Assembly: GCA_012295275.1 (NCBI GenBank)
Contig: CM022679.1
Location: 21,404,110 to 21,468,109, forward strand
Direction of reading: 5' to 3'
DNA length: 64,000 nucleotides
Source of the DNA: Chrysomallon squamiferum
Taxonomy: Eukaryota; Mollusca; Gastropoda; Neomphalida; Peltospiridae
The notes under the pieces are model-generated. The model had not been told where the DNA came from and did not search any database. It saw nothing but the letters and a program-made list of their open reading frames with translations. Below are positions 1 to 16,072 of this stretch, piece by piece. The position numbers were made by a program, and so were the translations under genes. Position 1 is the stretch's first letter, and each line of letters starts with the position of its first letter.

Positions 1-371
1 CTGACAGTGTTGTAAGACAAATGAGCTAAGCGTAACAGGATGTAACAGTTTGCTTGTGTAGCTTAAGCCGTGCAAACATGTAACACAGTGACAGTGTGAA
101 AATTAACAACATATCTGATTAAAATGTACATAAAAATCTCGTAGTGTTTATTTTGATAAATGACTGTTTATACAGTGGTTTTGGTTTTGGTTTTGCTAAT
201 ACATATATATATATATATACACACACATACATACATATACATATTCAATGCTTATGTGTGTGTGTGTGACAAATTAAATATTAAAATAAAAAAAAAAATA
301 TACTGTAAACATGTAAAGAAGATAAATATATATGCAAATTTTCTTTCTTATGGTATTCCACATTTATATGG

Positions 372-409
<38 letters not shown>

Positions 410-888
410 CCTTTGAAAAAAAAAAGAAGGAAAAAGACGATCTAGAAAAAAAAAAAATACTAACCATTTTCAAACGTATTTTCTCAAGAATATGATATTT
501 TAAAAGCTGACATTCTTTTATTAGATGTACGTATCAGTCTGAAACACAGTATGTCGTCTGCTTATTATTAATTTGTCACGTGATTTATCGCCTGATTCTT
601 ACCTCTACTCTAACACAACGATGAATAAACTGTCAACATGTAATATAGAAATGTAATATAAAGCATATTAGAATATTAAAGAGTACTGCGTATTAAAGTA
701 ACGTGAATTTAAAGAAATAAAATTTAAAAGGACCTGTATTGTATGGACAAAATATGGCGCTGCATTTGTTCGAGAGTGTGACGTAACCAAGGAAGGTGTG
801 TTTGCTATGTAACAAATAAATTACATCAGAAATACGTGTAAGCTACACCTAAGTGAACGTCATCTCGTTGTATGAGATGGAACTTAAA

Positions 889-925
<37 letters not shown>

Positions 926-2395
926 TTTAAATAATAAGATATAATAACAAACAGTTAAACAAGATATAGCGACAAACATGTTGTGATTTTTGTTTGTTTT
1001 ATCTTATTTATTATTTTTGTTGCACAATTTATAGTTCATTATATTTAAAACTGTTTTATATACTGAAGAATATATATATATATATATACTAACTTATCAA
1101 GAAAACAAAGTGAAAAAAACCACCCAAAAACATTAAAAAAACAAACCAAAAATAAAAATAAATAAAAATGTCTATATATGTACACACATACTCACAGATA
1201 ATATTCATAACAAATACACAGACAAACGCAGGACAGAAAAACGTTTACATAGTCAACACCACAGCAACATCGAAAACTTCAGAACATTCCTATTCGACCT
1301 TAATGCGCACTGGAACTAAAGTTCTGAGAATAAACAAAACCTGGACCATGAGTCTCAATACTTAGTGTCAGATTAGAAAATAAGGTGGCACTGCCAACAT
1401 TTAAGGGAGTAAAGTTCTGTTGTTTCAGAATCTGTAAAATGCTAACTGATATCAATGGAATTCTATCAGAACTGATTTTGAATAACTAACTGCCAGGAAA
1501 ATTAAAGAAAACAACGTTCTAGGTACAGTTCATAACCTCTGAACTGCCATAATCACAGAATGATTTTAGAAATTCGAGTCACAATCTGTTAGCTTAAACA
1601 CTAACATTATTATGTACTAAATAAGATATTATTATATAAGATTTACTAAAGCAAATGAAGAAAAAAAAAAAAAATGTTCGGCCGAATAATCTGCAAAAAA
1701 GGTATGAGATGACAGACAAACACTTCAAGAAATACAACAGACGTGTACAGCACTTTACTAGTTACAACACCCCACAGCTTCAAGTGAATTGTATCTTTAA
1801 ATTTCACAGACGGTGCACATTATACTGTCAAAAGTTATTCTTCCACCTCTGTACCGTGTACACGATATGCATCTAAATCTTATATTTGTTATTGTACCCC
1901 ATAACGACTAAACACAAAGCCATTCACACCTTTTATTCAGAAGTTATAGAACGACAGTGCATGTCATGTTGGCAAATTGTTCTTGCATAAACAATATCTG
2001 CTAACATCATTACAATAGATATATATATATATAATGTGTGTGTATGTGTGTGTGTAAAGATCGAAGATGAGCTTTTGGCACTTTATTTCAGTACATGTGG
2101 AGGTAGTAGGGTCAGTACAAATCGACAGGTTTGTGTGCTTTAACCGACACTATCACGTTTCTACACGCCCTGTATTTGAGAACGTCTAACTTGGGGTTAT
2201 AGTTTTTATATCTGTTATATTTCTTGTATCTGCCTCTCTGTGGGGCACTGGAAAAAGAAAATTAAACTAAAATCGTCTCGATAAAGATGACAAAATATTT
2301 TTGTTTTAAATTTGGATACCAGGAATTAAAGTAGTCAGTTGTTGGTGCTCTGGTGTATCTGTTTTATTACTGATATTACATTATTAACGTTCTAT
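1..2395. other. AT-rich non-coding sequence
   Basis: No gene is supported here. The short open frames are either low-complexity (tracts of TA, CA, GT and poly-A at about 200-430) or lack splice sites and recognisable composition. Simple repeats include (TA)n at about 203-220 and 373-405, (AAT)n at 889-922 and (TG)n near 2036-2056. The rest is unique AT-rich sequence with nothing I can assign. Confidence 0.6.
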
Positions 2396-2398
2396 TAC

Positions 2399-2399
2399 T

Positions 2400-2431
<32 letters not shown>

Positions 2432-2432
2432 A

Positions 2433-2510
<78 letters not shown>

Positions 2511-2586
2511 TTGTTATAGGTCTTTTGTCGTTATTATTATATTCATTATTATTATTATTAATAAGAATATTATTCATATTATTGTG

Positions 2587-2620
<34 letters not shown>

Positions 2621-2621
2621 G
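2399..2621. repeat. Compound (ATC)n / (ATT)n microsatellite
   Basis: An (ATC)n run passes directly into a long (ATT)n run to about 2509. After about 75 bases there is a second (ATT)n run at about 2587-2621. The His-rich then Tyr-rich open frame across it is simply the repeat read in frame. Confidence 0.9.
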
Positions 2622-3156
2622 CACTCTTATAGCCTTTTTAATTATTCAGTGACAGAAATAAAACAAAAATAATGACAAATAAAGAAAAGCACTAACAAAA
2701 GTATTATTATAATAAAACGTTTAAGATTCGATTATTAATCACTATTCGCACAACGTAAAAATAAATAAAATAAAAAAACAACAACTGAAAAAGCGCTAAC
2801 AAAATTACTGAACAGAAAATTGTTAGAAGAGAGCAGAAACTGCAACTAGTAGTTATTGTTTAAAAATTCAAAAACAGAGAGAAACAAATATCAGAAGAAA
2901 TAATTAAAATAAATAAATAAATAAGGAAAACAAAAAAGAAAGAAAATAAAACACGCCTTATCGCAGCACTGAATTCACTTTTCACTAGATTAATTTCTAT
3001 AAAGTCTGTCCGTCTTATGTTGTTTAGGATTTTGAATATTCTCGTACTTATGTACGTCTGAATAGACTCTGCACACAGATAATTCTTGGGAACGTACTGG
3101 CGCAGGAGGACATAGTCCAATCACCACCTCACAAACCCGTCAGATGTAGTGTTTGT

Positions 3157-3215
3157 ATGTATATATGTGTGTATGTGTGTGTGTATGTGTATGTGTGTAT
3201 ATGTGTGTTTGGGTG

Positions 3216-3290
<75 letters not shown>
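3157..3290. repeat. Compound (GT)n-(AT)n-(GA)n microsatellite
   Basis: Interrupted GT dinucleotides, then a short AT run, then an uninterrupted (GA)n tract from about 3233 to 3290. It lies downstream of the minus-strand membrane protein gene, outside any called gene. Confidence 0.9.
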
Positions 3291-3292
<2 letters not shown>

Positions 3293-3534
3293 AATTAATA
3301 ATCTTACCAATAAGATAAATATAAAAATTAAGTATTTAATCATATATTAGTAATTAAACCTACGTATCACACAATCGTTAAAGAAGGTATCAGAAGAAAA
3401 CGTCTGAACGGGCACATGTAACATTTTACAACACACAATACACCACATTGCGGAGTCACTGACACTGTGCATATGATTAGAGCAACAAGCCAACAAGCAT
3501 TATTAGATCATTAACAATATACATCGAAAATACC

Positions 3535-3835
3535 AGCTTAGTAATATTTCTAAGCACATCAAATATAATTATACGTAAGATATTATTTTAGTAATATTTC
3601 TAAGCAACATCAAATATAATTATATCTAAAATACTATTTTAGTAATATTTCTAAGCAACATCAAATATAATTATATCTAAAATACTATTTTAGTAATATT
3701 TCTAAGCACATCAAATATAATTATAGGTAAGATATTGTTTCAGTAATATTTCTAAGCATATGAAATAGAATTATATCCAAGATACTATTTGAGTAATATT
3801 TCTATAAGCATATCAAACATAATCATATCTAAGGC
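3535..3835. repeat. 51-52 bp minisatellite, about five to six copies
   Basis: A unit containing AGTAATATTTCTAAGCA followed by TCAAATATAATTATA recurs about every 51-52 bases. The central copies are nearly identical and the outer ones have diverged. No coding potential. Confidence 0.85.
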
Positions 3836-4467
3836 ACTAATTTGGCGTTAGTTCTAAAGAGCACTAGAGGGTATTATGAGATTACAGTTATAATACAAGT
3901 AAATATATTACAGTATATTAGTGTATAGTCAATAAGCAGGTCTAATACTGATGTATTCTGTATTATTTTGTAACTGAATAAGATTTGTGATACACTAATA
4001 ATGATCTAGCGGTAATAATGTTCTCATGAAGTCCAACGTGTAATAACCAGCAAATCCAAAGGGTAGGAACCAGGAAACCCATATTCTATAACCAATGATC
4101 AGTGTGGCATAATTATATGGGATGGAGATAATATTTTAAACTAAATGTGTTAAGTCTATGCCCAAACCACATTATTAATAATATTCAGAGGAATATTTGC
4201 CTGAATGAGAAAATGTTAATATTATTCAGAATTGTTATCACATGCAAAAATCATGCAGTACAATATCTATTGTTATCATTCTTCGTATATATTTGTACGT
4301 TAATATCACGAAATAGATGTTGTTGATTTTGAACATGTGTAAATTGCAGGCGGTTATTTCATGGCCTCTGTAATGTTTATATATCAGATTTGATAATAGA
4401 GCGAAGTCCGGAAAATACTGAATACATCAATATTAGATTTGAGAAGTTGGTTGACAACAGGCTGTCA
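3836..4467. other. 3' flank of membrane protein gene
   Basis: Non-repetitive AT-rich sequence that should include the 3' untranslated region of the minus-strand gene ending at 4468. I do not see a convincing canonical polyadenylation signal in sense orientation close to the stop. Confidence 0.4.
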
Positions 4468-6671
<2,204 letters not shown>

Positions 6672-7746
6672 TGTCCGATCCTGGAACAGAATAATAAAAC
6701 ACAGGTCAGTTCGTTTAGTTGTGTTCAGTTTATTTTTGTATTTTAAAATGTCATTTTGTTGTTATTTCTTGTTACAATTATCTAAAGCTATGTATATATT
6801 TTGATAGACGCTTAGGTGCGGATGTACGCAGAAATATATCCAAAAAAAAAATATAATAAACAATAAAATAAATAAAAAATAAAATATTATATAGTAAATT
6901 ATTGTCAGAAATAGTGGCTCGCTTAATGGCTAAAATAACGTAGCACTCTGTTCAGAATCAGAATTACGTCAATTTTGGTCCAGTAAAAGTTCAGAATCAA
7001 TAATGACACTTATTTGCAGCCTACAGAGAGGCTGATATTGGTTTTACATACTCCGTTATATGAGTTGGGAAACGAGATCGATCCTTTCTGATGGCCGTTT
7101 TGGGTCATTTCACGACCCACCCAGTATGAATACGAAGAGCATATTGTTAAAGACAGCTTGTTGGTTCATTAAATGACGGAAACGAACTTTGTTTTTTTTT
7201 TTTTTTTTTTTTTCCGTGTATTACTACTATATAAAAAAAATCGAAGCAATTATACCAAAATATCAACATAATGTCTCTAAATGAGTAATTATGTATTAAT
7301 TCCTTCCCCTCTTATGTTTTAAATACGTTAAAAGTTATACAGAATGCTGGAAAAGGTGAACATATGTAATGAGAAAAGATTTATTGTGTGTATGCATTTT
7401 CTTAAAGAGAATCACTGAAGCTGATCTTTATCTACTCTTCATTCTTGCGTTTAAACTCAAAGGATTGAAAAAAAAAAAAAATGTATACAACCTAAAATTG
7501 AGAGGTTTTTTTTCTTCTCTCCCGCTTATGTGAATACTTCCTGGTAGAAAAACATGAACTGTCTGTATGTATGTGTGTCTGTATGTCTGTATGTGTAATG
7601 TCATGTAAATATGTGTATATACATATGTGTGTTTTATTTTAAGTACCTCATCTAACGACAGGTTACATTTTGGATTTTTATATATTAAAATTATTTCAAT
7701 GACTAAACATTCTATAGCACAAAATAATAAATAAATCAATAAATAA

Positions 7747-7808
<62 letters not shown>

Positions 7809-7906
7809 ATTAATATATAGTGCGAGATGCCTTATATTACGTTTAATTTTTTAATTTTATTTTTTTTATTATTATTATTTGTTTTTTTAAATTCTTTTTT
7901 ATTTGT

Positions 7907-7939
<33 letters not shown>

Positions 7940-9640
7940 CACTTTTTTTTTTTTTTTTTTTTGCAATGTTTAAATTAATTCGTGTTTCTATGGAGACGTC
8001 TCACTGTTTTAGTGTAAATCGTTACACTTGACGGATCGATTCATTAATTTATTGGCGATACCGAGTTAAACATGTTGACTACATTATCTTAATGAACACT
8101 GGAAATTACGTAAAAGAGATTTTCGCATGAGAACCCTCCAAGGTGACCTTCATCTCTTGTTCAGTCTAGCACACTGAAATGAAACAGTTCCGAATATGTT
8201 TGTTTAATAAGACGAAAGTTATAACGATTTAAAGGGTATCGCAGTATAATTTCAAAATTATATGTAGGTGTTTGACAGCGTTATTAAAAAATCCATTCAT
8301 TTATACATTCTCTTACACACACTCACACACACGCTTTAATAAATTACCCTTAAATATGTGTATGTGTATATTAAGTCTACATGTTATTGGTTATATTAAC
8401 TTCACTTCTGATACATTGTTGTTGTTTTTTTTAGGCAATATGATAATCACAGTTTCGCTAGATTTTTTTATAAGGGTAACATTTCTGTGTGACATTTCAC
8501 TCTCAGCTGACGGTAAAACCTTGCGAAACGGGGTCTTCATGGCCAGGTAACAAAGTACAATGATGATATTTACGTATTCCGCGTTCCATAGATCTACCCC
8601 AATCTCTGTACTGTCTGTGTGTTCAGTGACGCGGTAAACGACAAGACGAGGACATAAGTAAAGTTTTTTTCCAAACTAGAACGTGAATTCTCTCCTTTCT
8701 TTCTTTTTTCTTTTGTCTTTTTAAAGGTCGAATTATTTGCCAGCGTACTTCAATTAAATTCATTTATGTTAATGTTGCTCTTTATGATGTTGTTTTTGTT
8801 GTCGTGATCTCTGATGGTGGATATAATCGTTGTCGTCTAGATTGATAATGTTGTCGTTGTTTCCATTTCATGTCAGGTTTGTGTGAAGATCTAGAACGAT
8901 AAGGGGACTGATTGTTCAGAAACCCTTTTAGCTGTGGTAGGAAGCGGTATCAGTTTCAAATACCTTCCATATTTATAAAGTCTGTGGTTTATTGTGACAG
9001 GAACTGAGAAAGGTTTAATATGCTCTCAACAACCACTTACATTTATCTTGGAATGCACTGTGGCAATAAATTATCTCAAACAATGTATAACCAAAACAAT
9101 AGAAATGAAAATTAATAAACGTAAACAGAGAAATATGTTAAGGAATAATTAATAATTTATTCAAATATTAATGACATTACTTGAGTTTCTTTCAATGAGT
9201 ATGCTAAATAAAGACTATATATATATATATAAATAGTCTCTATATGTATATATTTAATTTTTACTAATACTTAAACAAAAATACATATCGTAGATAATAC
9301 CAAATGAACAACAATGAAATGTTACGGTATAATCGATTTTTTGTATGATTCCTTGAACTAGATTTCACAAATAATATTATCTGATAGTCAATAAATGAAT
9401 CGATATTCTGGATTTTAGTGAAAGTATTTTCATTTTAAGAGCTTTCTTGTGTAACCTGATTACTAATCGAAACATTGATTAAACACGGACAAAAGAACGC
9501 GTTCGATTTTCAGTTTGTCTTACAAACACATGGCTGGTATCTGCGTTAAGAAATCTCTAATAGAAAGTGGTAATCAAAAGCTCTCACTCGAAATAGCTAG
9601 TTCAGTAACTATAGCATGTCATAATTCGAAGCATTTAGAG
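6672..9640. other. Upstream region or first intron of membrane protein gene
   Basis: No exon could be supported. A plausible 3' splice site in minus orientation lies at about 6681-6700, just before the ATG exon. The rest is AT-rich with homopolymers (T-runs at about 7191-7213 and 7945-7962) and some unique sequence at 8000-9600. The plus-strand open frame at 8272-8550 has no coding character that I trust. Confidence 0.4.
7747..7808. repeat. (ATCT)n tetranucleotide microsatellite
   Basis: About 15 uninterrupted copies of ATCT. Confidence 0.95.
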
Positions 9641-9642
9641 CT

Positions 9643-9929
9643 GTAAATAAATAAATAAAATCAAAATAAATAAAATAAAATAAAATAAAATCCAATATCA
9701 GTTATTTATGTGTATGTATGCACGGGTGTTTCAGAGACCCTACCTTCTTATTATCAGTTATATTTTTCATAAATTATTAAATAAAATTAAATAAAATAAA
9801 ATAAAATAAATAAAATTAAATAAAATTAAATAAATAAATCAATAAATAAAATTAAATAAAAATATCCCATTTGTATATAAAACAAAATGGAAATAAATAT
9901 AATAAATTATTCTTCAGAATAGATTGTTT

Positions 9930-9970
<41 letters not shown>
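9643..9970. repeat. (AAATA)n/(AAAT)n-rich stretch ending in (CA)n
   Basis: Two patches of AAATA/AAAT units (about 9645-9690 and 9775-9860), then a (CA)n run at about 9934-9968. Non-coding. Confidence 0.85.
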
Positions 9971-9973
<3 letters not shown>

Positions 9974-10439
9974 ACTAAAAAATCCATTCATTTATACATT
10001 CATTGTCAGCCATCGCCTTTCAACAATTGTTCTTTTTACCATGCAGTCATTCATTCGTTCTTAATGTCTTACATCAAAAACAAATTTAAGAATAATAATA
10101 ATAATATTAATTTTAATAAATACGTGATGCTTTTTAAAAAACGAAGGTATTTGTTGTGAGTCACTTCTGTTGACTACGTTGTAACAAAACACGATTGTCT
10201 CTCCGCATTGTCGGGGGCAGCGATGAGAACTGGGTGTGACTTATTTAACGCATGATGTTAACCCATAGAAATAACATGATGAACTTTCACAGGCAATACA
10301 GTTCACACATTCATTGAAATAATACTGGAAATGCTTTTATTATTCAAAGCTATCTCAAGTGAAGCTCGCATTATGAACGTCTTCAAAGCTATTTCAACTG
10401 AAATTCGCATTATGAACTTATTCAGTGTCAAGCGAAGTT

Positions 10440-11095
10440 TTGATTATAAACCATTTAGTGCTATCCCGAATGAAGCTTATATTATGACCGTATTCAGTGC
10501 TGTTCCGAATGAAGCTTACATTATGAACGTATTCGGTGCTATCCCGAATGAAGCTTACATTAGGAACGTATTCGATGCTATCCCGAATGAAGCTTACATT
10601 AGGAACGTATTCTATGCTATCCCGAATGAAGCTTACATTAGGAATGTATTCGATCCTATCCCGAATGAAGCTTACATTATGAACGTATTCGATGCTATCC
10701 CGAATGAAGCTTACATTATGAACGTATTCGATGCTATCCCGAATGAAGCTTACATTATGAACGTATTCAGTGCTATTCCGAATGAAGCTTACATTATGAA
10801 CGTATTCAGTGCTATTCCGAATGAAGCTTACATTATGAACGTATTCAGTGCTATCCCGAATGAAGCTTACATTATAAACGTATGCAGTGCTATCCCGAAT
10901 GAAGCTTGCATTATGAACGTATGCAGTGCTATCGCGAATGAAGCTTACATTATGAACGTATGCAGTGCTATCGCGAATGAAGCTTACATTATGAACGTAT
11001 TCAATACTATGCCGAATGAAGCTTGCATTATAAACGTATTCGGTGCTATCTCAACTAATGCTTATATTATGAACGTACTCAATACTATATCGACT
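10440..11095 (+). repeat. 39-bp minisatellite, about 15-17 copies, open in one frame
   Basis: A 39-bp unit (13 codons) repeats head to tail. Its core is CCGAATGAAGCTTACATTA followed by a GAACGTATTC half. Because the period is divisible by three, the plus strand is open for 255 codons (10331-11098), with the peptide unit AIPNEAYIMNVFS. Copies in the middle are nearly identical and the edges are diverged. I see no signal peptide, splice site or promoter that would make it a gene. It may lie in the first intron of the minus-strand membrane protein gene. The most likely reading is a non-coding minisatellite. Confidence 0.85.
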
Positions 11096-11099
11096 TGAA

Positions 11100-12680
11100 A
11101 TTATATTCGGAACGTATTCACTACTATCTCGACTGATAGTTGTATGAACGTATTAGAAATCTCATTATGAACGTATTCAGAATTAGAAATCTCGACGAAT
11201 ATGTTGAATAAAAGCTCCTAAAAAGGCCATGGCCAAAAACACCAATGAGAATAACACCATAATGTTCGAGCTTTTAAAACATCAGACAAGAACTGAAGAA
11301 CACGTTTTTAAGTATTCTCGTCTACCCTTTCATTACAGCCCAGTTTACTGTAATTATTCACATAATCAGTGATGGACCTAGGGTGGTCTTTCAGACTTTC
11401 AATATCCCCTCTTATGTCATGTATAGGGGATCTGAACGTTCACCGTCAGTAAGTATTAAGATGAAGGAAATAGGGCGTAAATATCCAGCATAGAGTAAAA
11501 TAACTAGTTTGTGAGTGTTTAATAGTTACTGATAAAGAAAAGATCAGTGTGCTGACCGTGACAATCATAGGTGTAACTTTGAAATCAATCGTTGTAAATG
11601 GTCTTTATGTTATTTCTCGTGACACACACACACACACATTAATGAGATATTATATACACCAATCAACATAATCCCTTACATATATTATTGCCTACTTGCT
11701 GACTTTTTTAATGTCATATTACGAATTTGCTGCTGATTTTATAATGTAATGTTACGGACATGTCTTTTACAAATTCTCCGATCAATGCTCAACTGTGTAA
11801 ATCTACCCCTGTGAAGGTAAATCGCTTTGAGTTCAATACTCCACCTTTATTCACGGTCAACACCATGACCACTTCTTTACAGAACGAATTAATAAAATAA
11901 TGTGAGAACATTCAGTATATAAAATAAAATAAATCTACAAAACATTAACAATGTAACAAGCTTCAAAAGAAACATCAAATTCAGTCACAACAGAAAGTTT
12001 GTGAAGTGCAGTAAGGTATTTTGACCTTCGCCAATGTTCAACTGACTAATTTAAATAGCAATGGAAAACGACTGCGGAATGTCCGTGTGAAAAAAAAAGT
12101 CACCCGCTGCCAGTCAGCTTAACTCGTACTGGGGCAACATGAATTTGTTTATTCAGATACTGTTTTTAAAACCCCCCAGATGTCTGACGTATACTCTGAC
12201 TTTAAAATACGTTAGATATAGTTATTAATGTCGTTAATTCATATGTCGTGCTTGCTACGTTTGACAAAACTCTAGAATTTTTTTTACCAAATTTCTAGAA
12301 AAAATTCAAACACGTTAATAAAGAACGATTGCTAACATTATTGTCAGGGAAAGTCGTACAACAAAAATGAATTAACTTAAATGAATTAACGTCCAATTAT
12401 ATCAGTGTTATAACTTGCCCCGTTAAATCTAAAATGTAGTTTGATGCCAAATAAATCATAATTTTATGAATATTAAGGACAGACGAGATCAACATTACTT
12501 TGATTACTGCTTAACGAATATTAATATAGCCAGGGAAGAATACGCACATTTTTATTACGCATTATATAACTTAAGCAGTCAAAGAATTAAGAAAATATTT
12601 TCAAAACACATGTAATATTTAAATGATTTCTTAGAAAAACTAACTAAAACAGATGCGGATGATTCCAAGTGATCAGAAAA
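11100..12680. other. Unique AT-rich non-coding sequence
   Basis: Mostly non-repetitive, with no open frame of note, no splice-flanked exon and no recognised element. A short (CA)n run is at about 11622-11637. Confidence 0.5.
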
Positions 12681-12683
12681 TTC

Positions 12684-12862
12684 AGTAATATTATATTATA
12701 TTATATTATATTATATTGTATCGTAACGTAACGTATCGTATCGTATATCTATCTCATCACATCACATATCATATCATATCATATCTTATTATATTATATT
12801 ATATTATATTATATTATATTATATTATATTATATTATATTATATTACATTATATTTATTTAT
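12684..12862. repeat. Pentanucleotide array with changing motif
   Basis: An (ATATT)n array is interrupted in the middle by short blocks of other five-base units: CGTAA, CGTAT, CATCA and ATATC. It then returns to ATATT up to about 12860. The unit length stays at five while the sequence changes. Confidence 0.9.
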
Positions 12863-13362
12863 TTATTTCTAATTTTAAGTGTGTAACTATTATATTAACA
12901 TGACGACCTTATTTTAAAATTTTCTTAAATTTCTTACTTTTATTTAAACAAATAACTTTTAAATAAACAAATTTTGAAAGTGAAAACACTTTCAGTTTGA
13001 GCAAACATTAAATCTTACTCAAAATACGAACAAGAGATCCTCGCAAGAGCAACACTTACACTAACAACTGATTTTTAAGCGAGAAGAAGGCTTTAAAAAT
13101 CAAGTCTTATTAAACCATACTTAACATTCTTGATCAAAATCTAGAAAAGGAAAGCTTTGGTATTTATTCCTTCCTGATTAAAGCAGAATCTTAAGCTTCC
13201 CTGCGGTGACCAATACTAAAACAGAATCGATTTTTTCTCTGAAAAGAATGCTTTGCTTATTTACGAATCATATTTTATTAACCCACACTGTAGATAAATA
13301 CTGCATGATTTCTAGCTCGACGGCAAACACCTAAAATCCCCAAGTAATTTTCAAATACTCAC

Positions 13363-13620
13363 CCACTTTCAAGTACACCTCTTCATTTATCAGCGAAAGC
13401 AGAGAGGTTAAGAATAAAACAAATCTCTTTCACGGTTCCATGTCACTGAACACTAAGACCATCCACCCGGGGCAGGAGTGTGTAAGCCTGCGTGTCGTGT
13501 GAGTGAGTGAGTGAGTGAGTGAGTACGTGTGTTTATGTATCGGTGATGACGGTAATTCCACGGCTTTGTGAATTCTCGAATCACCATTGGTTCCCCCCGC
13601 TGATTCACTCAGTCGCCTTC
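13363..13620 (-). promoter_or_regulatory. Possible first non-coding exon and promoter of the membrane protein gene
   Basis: This block is richer in GC than its surroundings. On the minus strand it has a CCAAT box (about 13585-13589) and a good splice donor, GTGGGTGAGTATT, placing an exon end at about 13363. It could supply the 5' UTR spliced to the acceptor near 6681. This is inference; no initiator or TATA box is clear. A (GTGA)n microsatellite lies inside at about 13498-13523. Confidence 0.3.
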
Positions 13621-14189
13621 AAATGGTCCCAAAATAGCAAAACGAAAACTGGTTTGAAAGTAGCCGCCGAGTTGCGTTCTGTTTGGTATTGATATATTCT
13701 GATATTATCGTGCACGGTGATTAAATAGGCGACGCAAGTCGATTGTCAATGCAAGTAAACAGGGTGGGGACGGGTCAGAGAAGAACAAGAAGAAACTACT
13801 GTTGTGAGGTCATCAGCTGCTTTTGAAAGCCTCGTGTCTGATCTGAAGGATCTGTCAGACGTGATGACTGGTGTTAACAATCCATGATCGTTTAAGTGTA
13901 TGTTTAAGCTAAACACCACACTGGACTAGACACAGTAAACAGTCAAACACTAGGGGAAAAAATCGTTGCTAATGTTAATCAAGTATCGTGACAGTTACTT
14001 TCCTGTCTGCTGGAAGGTGTATATAACAGATCTCTTGCTTGCTAATTGACTTCAATAATTCTTGTACGGCGAGGGAAAAAAAGATAAGAAAAGTCCAGAA
14101 AATAAAAACAAAGAAAGAAACAAACAAACATTATCTGACTGTGACACCTAATTTAAATTAATATTTAAATGTATTAATGTTAAACATAC

Positions 14190-14232
14190 TTTAATTAATG
14201 CGGATGATGTATGTATGTACCTGCCTGTAAGT

Positions 14233-14267
<35 letters not shown>

Positions 14268-14334
14268 CGTGTCTGTTTCTGTGTGTGTCTGTCTGTCTGT
14301 GTGTATGAGTGTATATGTATGTATGTATGTATGT

Positions 14335-14383
<49 letters not shown>

Positions 14384-14440
14384 TGTTTATGTATATCTAT
14401 GTATGTGTATGTATTCATAGATATATACGTACATACAACA
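14190..14440. repeat. Compound (GT)n / (GTAT)n / (AT)n microsatellite
   Basis: (GT)n at about 14236-14263, GTCT and GTAT tetramers, then (AT)n at about 14339-14380. Non-coding. Confidence 0.9.
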
Positions 14441-14819
14441 CTCATCTGCTTGAATATTTAATTTCTATATGTATATAAATAGGCAGGTATATGTATATGT
14501 AAAGGTAGGTACGTAGAGGTAGCTGATGTAGTTGTAGTTGTTATAATTGTTCTTGTTGTTGTTGTTGTCATAGGCATTGTTTTTCATTTCTTCATTGATG
14601 ACATTTTTTTAGATCAACATAAAGTTTAAATCTTTGACAAAAAATAATGATAAAAATAATAAATAAATAATAATAACAAATAAATAAATAAATACATTTT
14701 TATTTTAAAAGAAAAAAAAAGAAAGATGGAAGAAAGAAAAAAAAAAAAAAGATTGCTACGAAAATAAACCTATTAAATTAACAAACGTAAATGATCCACG
14801 GAATATTTTAAAAATATTA

Positions 14820-14878
<59 letters not shown>

Positions 14879-16034
14879 TGAATTTGAATTTGAAAGGTTT
14901 AAATCTGGTAAGACCACTTAGTACAATTTTTATTAATTTATCAATTTATTTATTTTTATTTTTGTAATCTACAATTTTTTTTTTTTTTTAATTGGCGCGC
15001 ATTGTTTGCCTCTCTGTGACTTTGTCTACGTCAAACTTGGAAATTACGTAATTTGGCGGTTGACTTGAAAAGTTCAAAAACTTCTTGCCGTCTGCTAATT
15101 GAATGAAAATGTTAAAAAGAAATTTGTTGTTTTTTCTTCTGGTAAGTATATATAATCAAGTAAAATTTCTCATATAAAATCTAGAAATAAGCTATCAATG
15201 AATTCTTTTATAAAATTTCACAAGAGATAATTAGTAGAATATTAAAAAGGAAATTTGTAAATATTATTATTGCAGTTACTACTATTATTCTTTGTTTTTC
15301 TTCCTGTTCAGCTTCTTCATAATCTTTTTATTTTCCTTCTTTTATTTTTTCTCTTTCTTTATTATTAATATATATTTTTTTAAAATATTAATTCAAAATG
15401 TTAATATAATTCATTGCGCATGCGTAACACATTGTCAGACGTTTTGAGATGCATTTGAAAGGCTTAAAGGAAGCAAAATCACTGAATAAAATTTATATAA
15501 CTAAATTTTTTATTTATTTATTTATTTTTTTAATTTTATTTTTTATTTATTTATTTATTTATTTATTATTATTTTTATTATTATTATTATTATTTTATTA
15601 ATTTGAATTTGAAAGGTTTACAGTTGGTAAGACCACTTAGTACATTTTTTTTTTTTTTAGTTTATTAATTTATTTATTTAATATTTTTGGAATTTACAAA
15701 ATTTGTATAAATATTTTTCACTTTTGGCGCGCACGTCTTTGCCGCTGTATGACTTTGTCTACGTCAGACTTTGAATTTACGTAATCTGCCGGTTGACTTG
15801 AAACGTTCTAAACGGCTTGCAGTCTGCTAATTGTATGAAAATATTAAAAAGAAATTTCTAGTTGTTTTTCTTCTGGTAAGTATATAAAATCATTTAAAAC
15901 GTCGGATATGAAAGCCAGAAATAAGTTATCAATGAATTATTTTATAAATGAAAATTTCACAAGTGATAATTAGTAGACTATGCACAATTGACAATAAAAT
16001 TTGTAAATTTTATTACTGCAGCTACTACTACTAT

Positions 16035-16072
<38 letters not shown>

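Noticed and set aside
2339-2587. His/Tyr-rich small protein
   Set aside because: Direct translation of (ATC)n and (ATT)n microsatellites.
3535-3835. CRISPR-like array of direct repeats
   Set aside because: These are contiguous minisatellite units with no unique spacers, in eukaryotic DNA. The same applies to all other arrays in the window.
8272-8550. 92-codon plus-strand frame ending in GCCAG/GTAACA (donor-like)
   Set aside because: Composition is not coding-like, the first third is CA-rich low complexity, and no partner exon was found.
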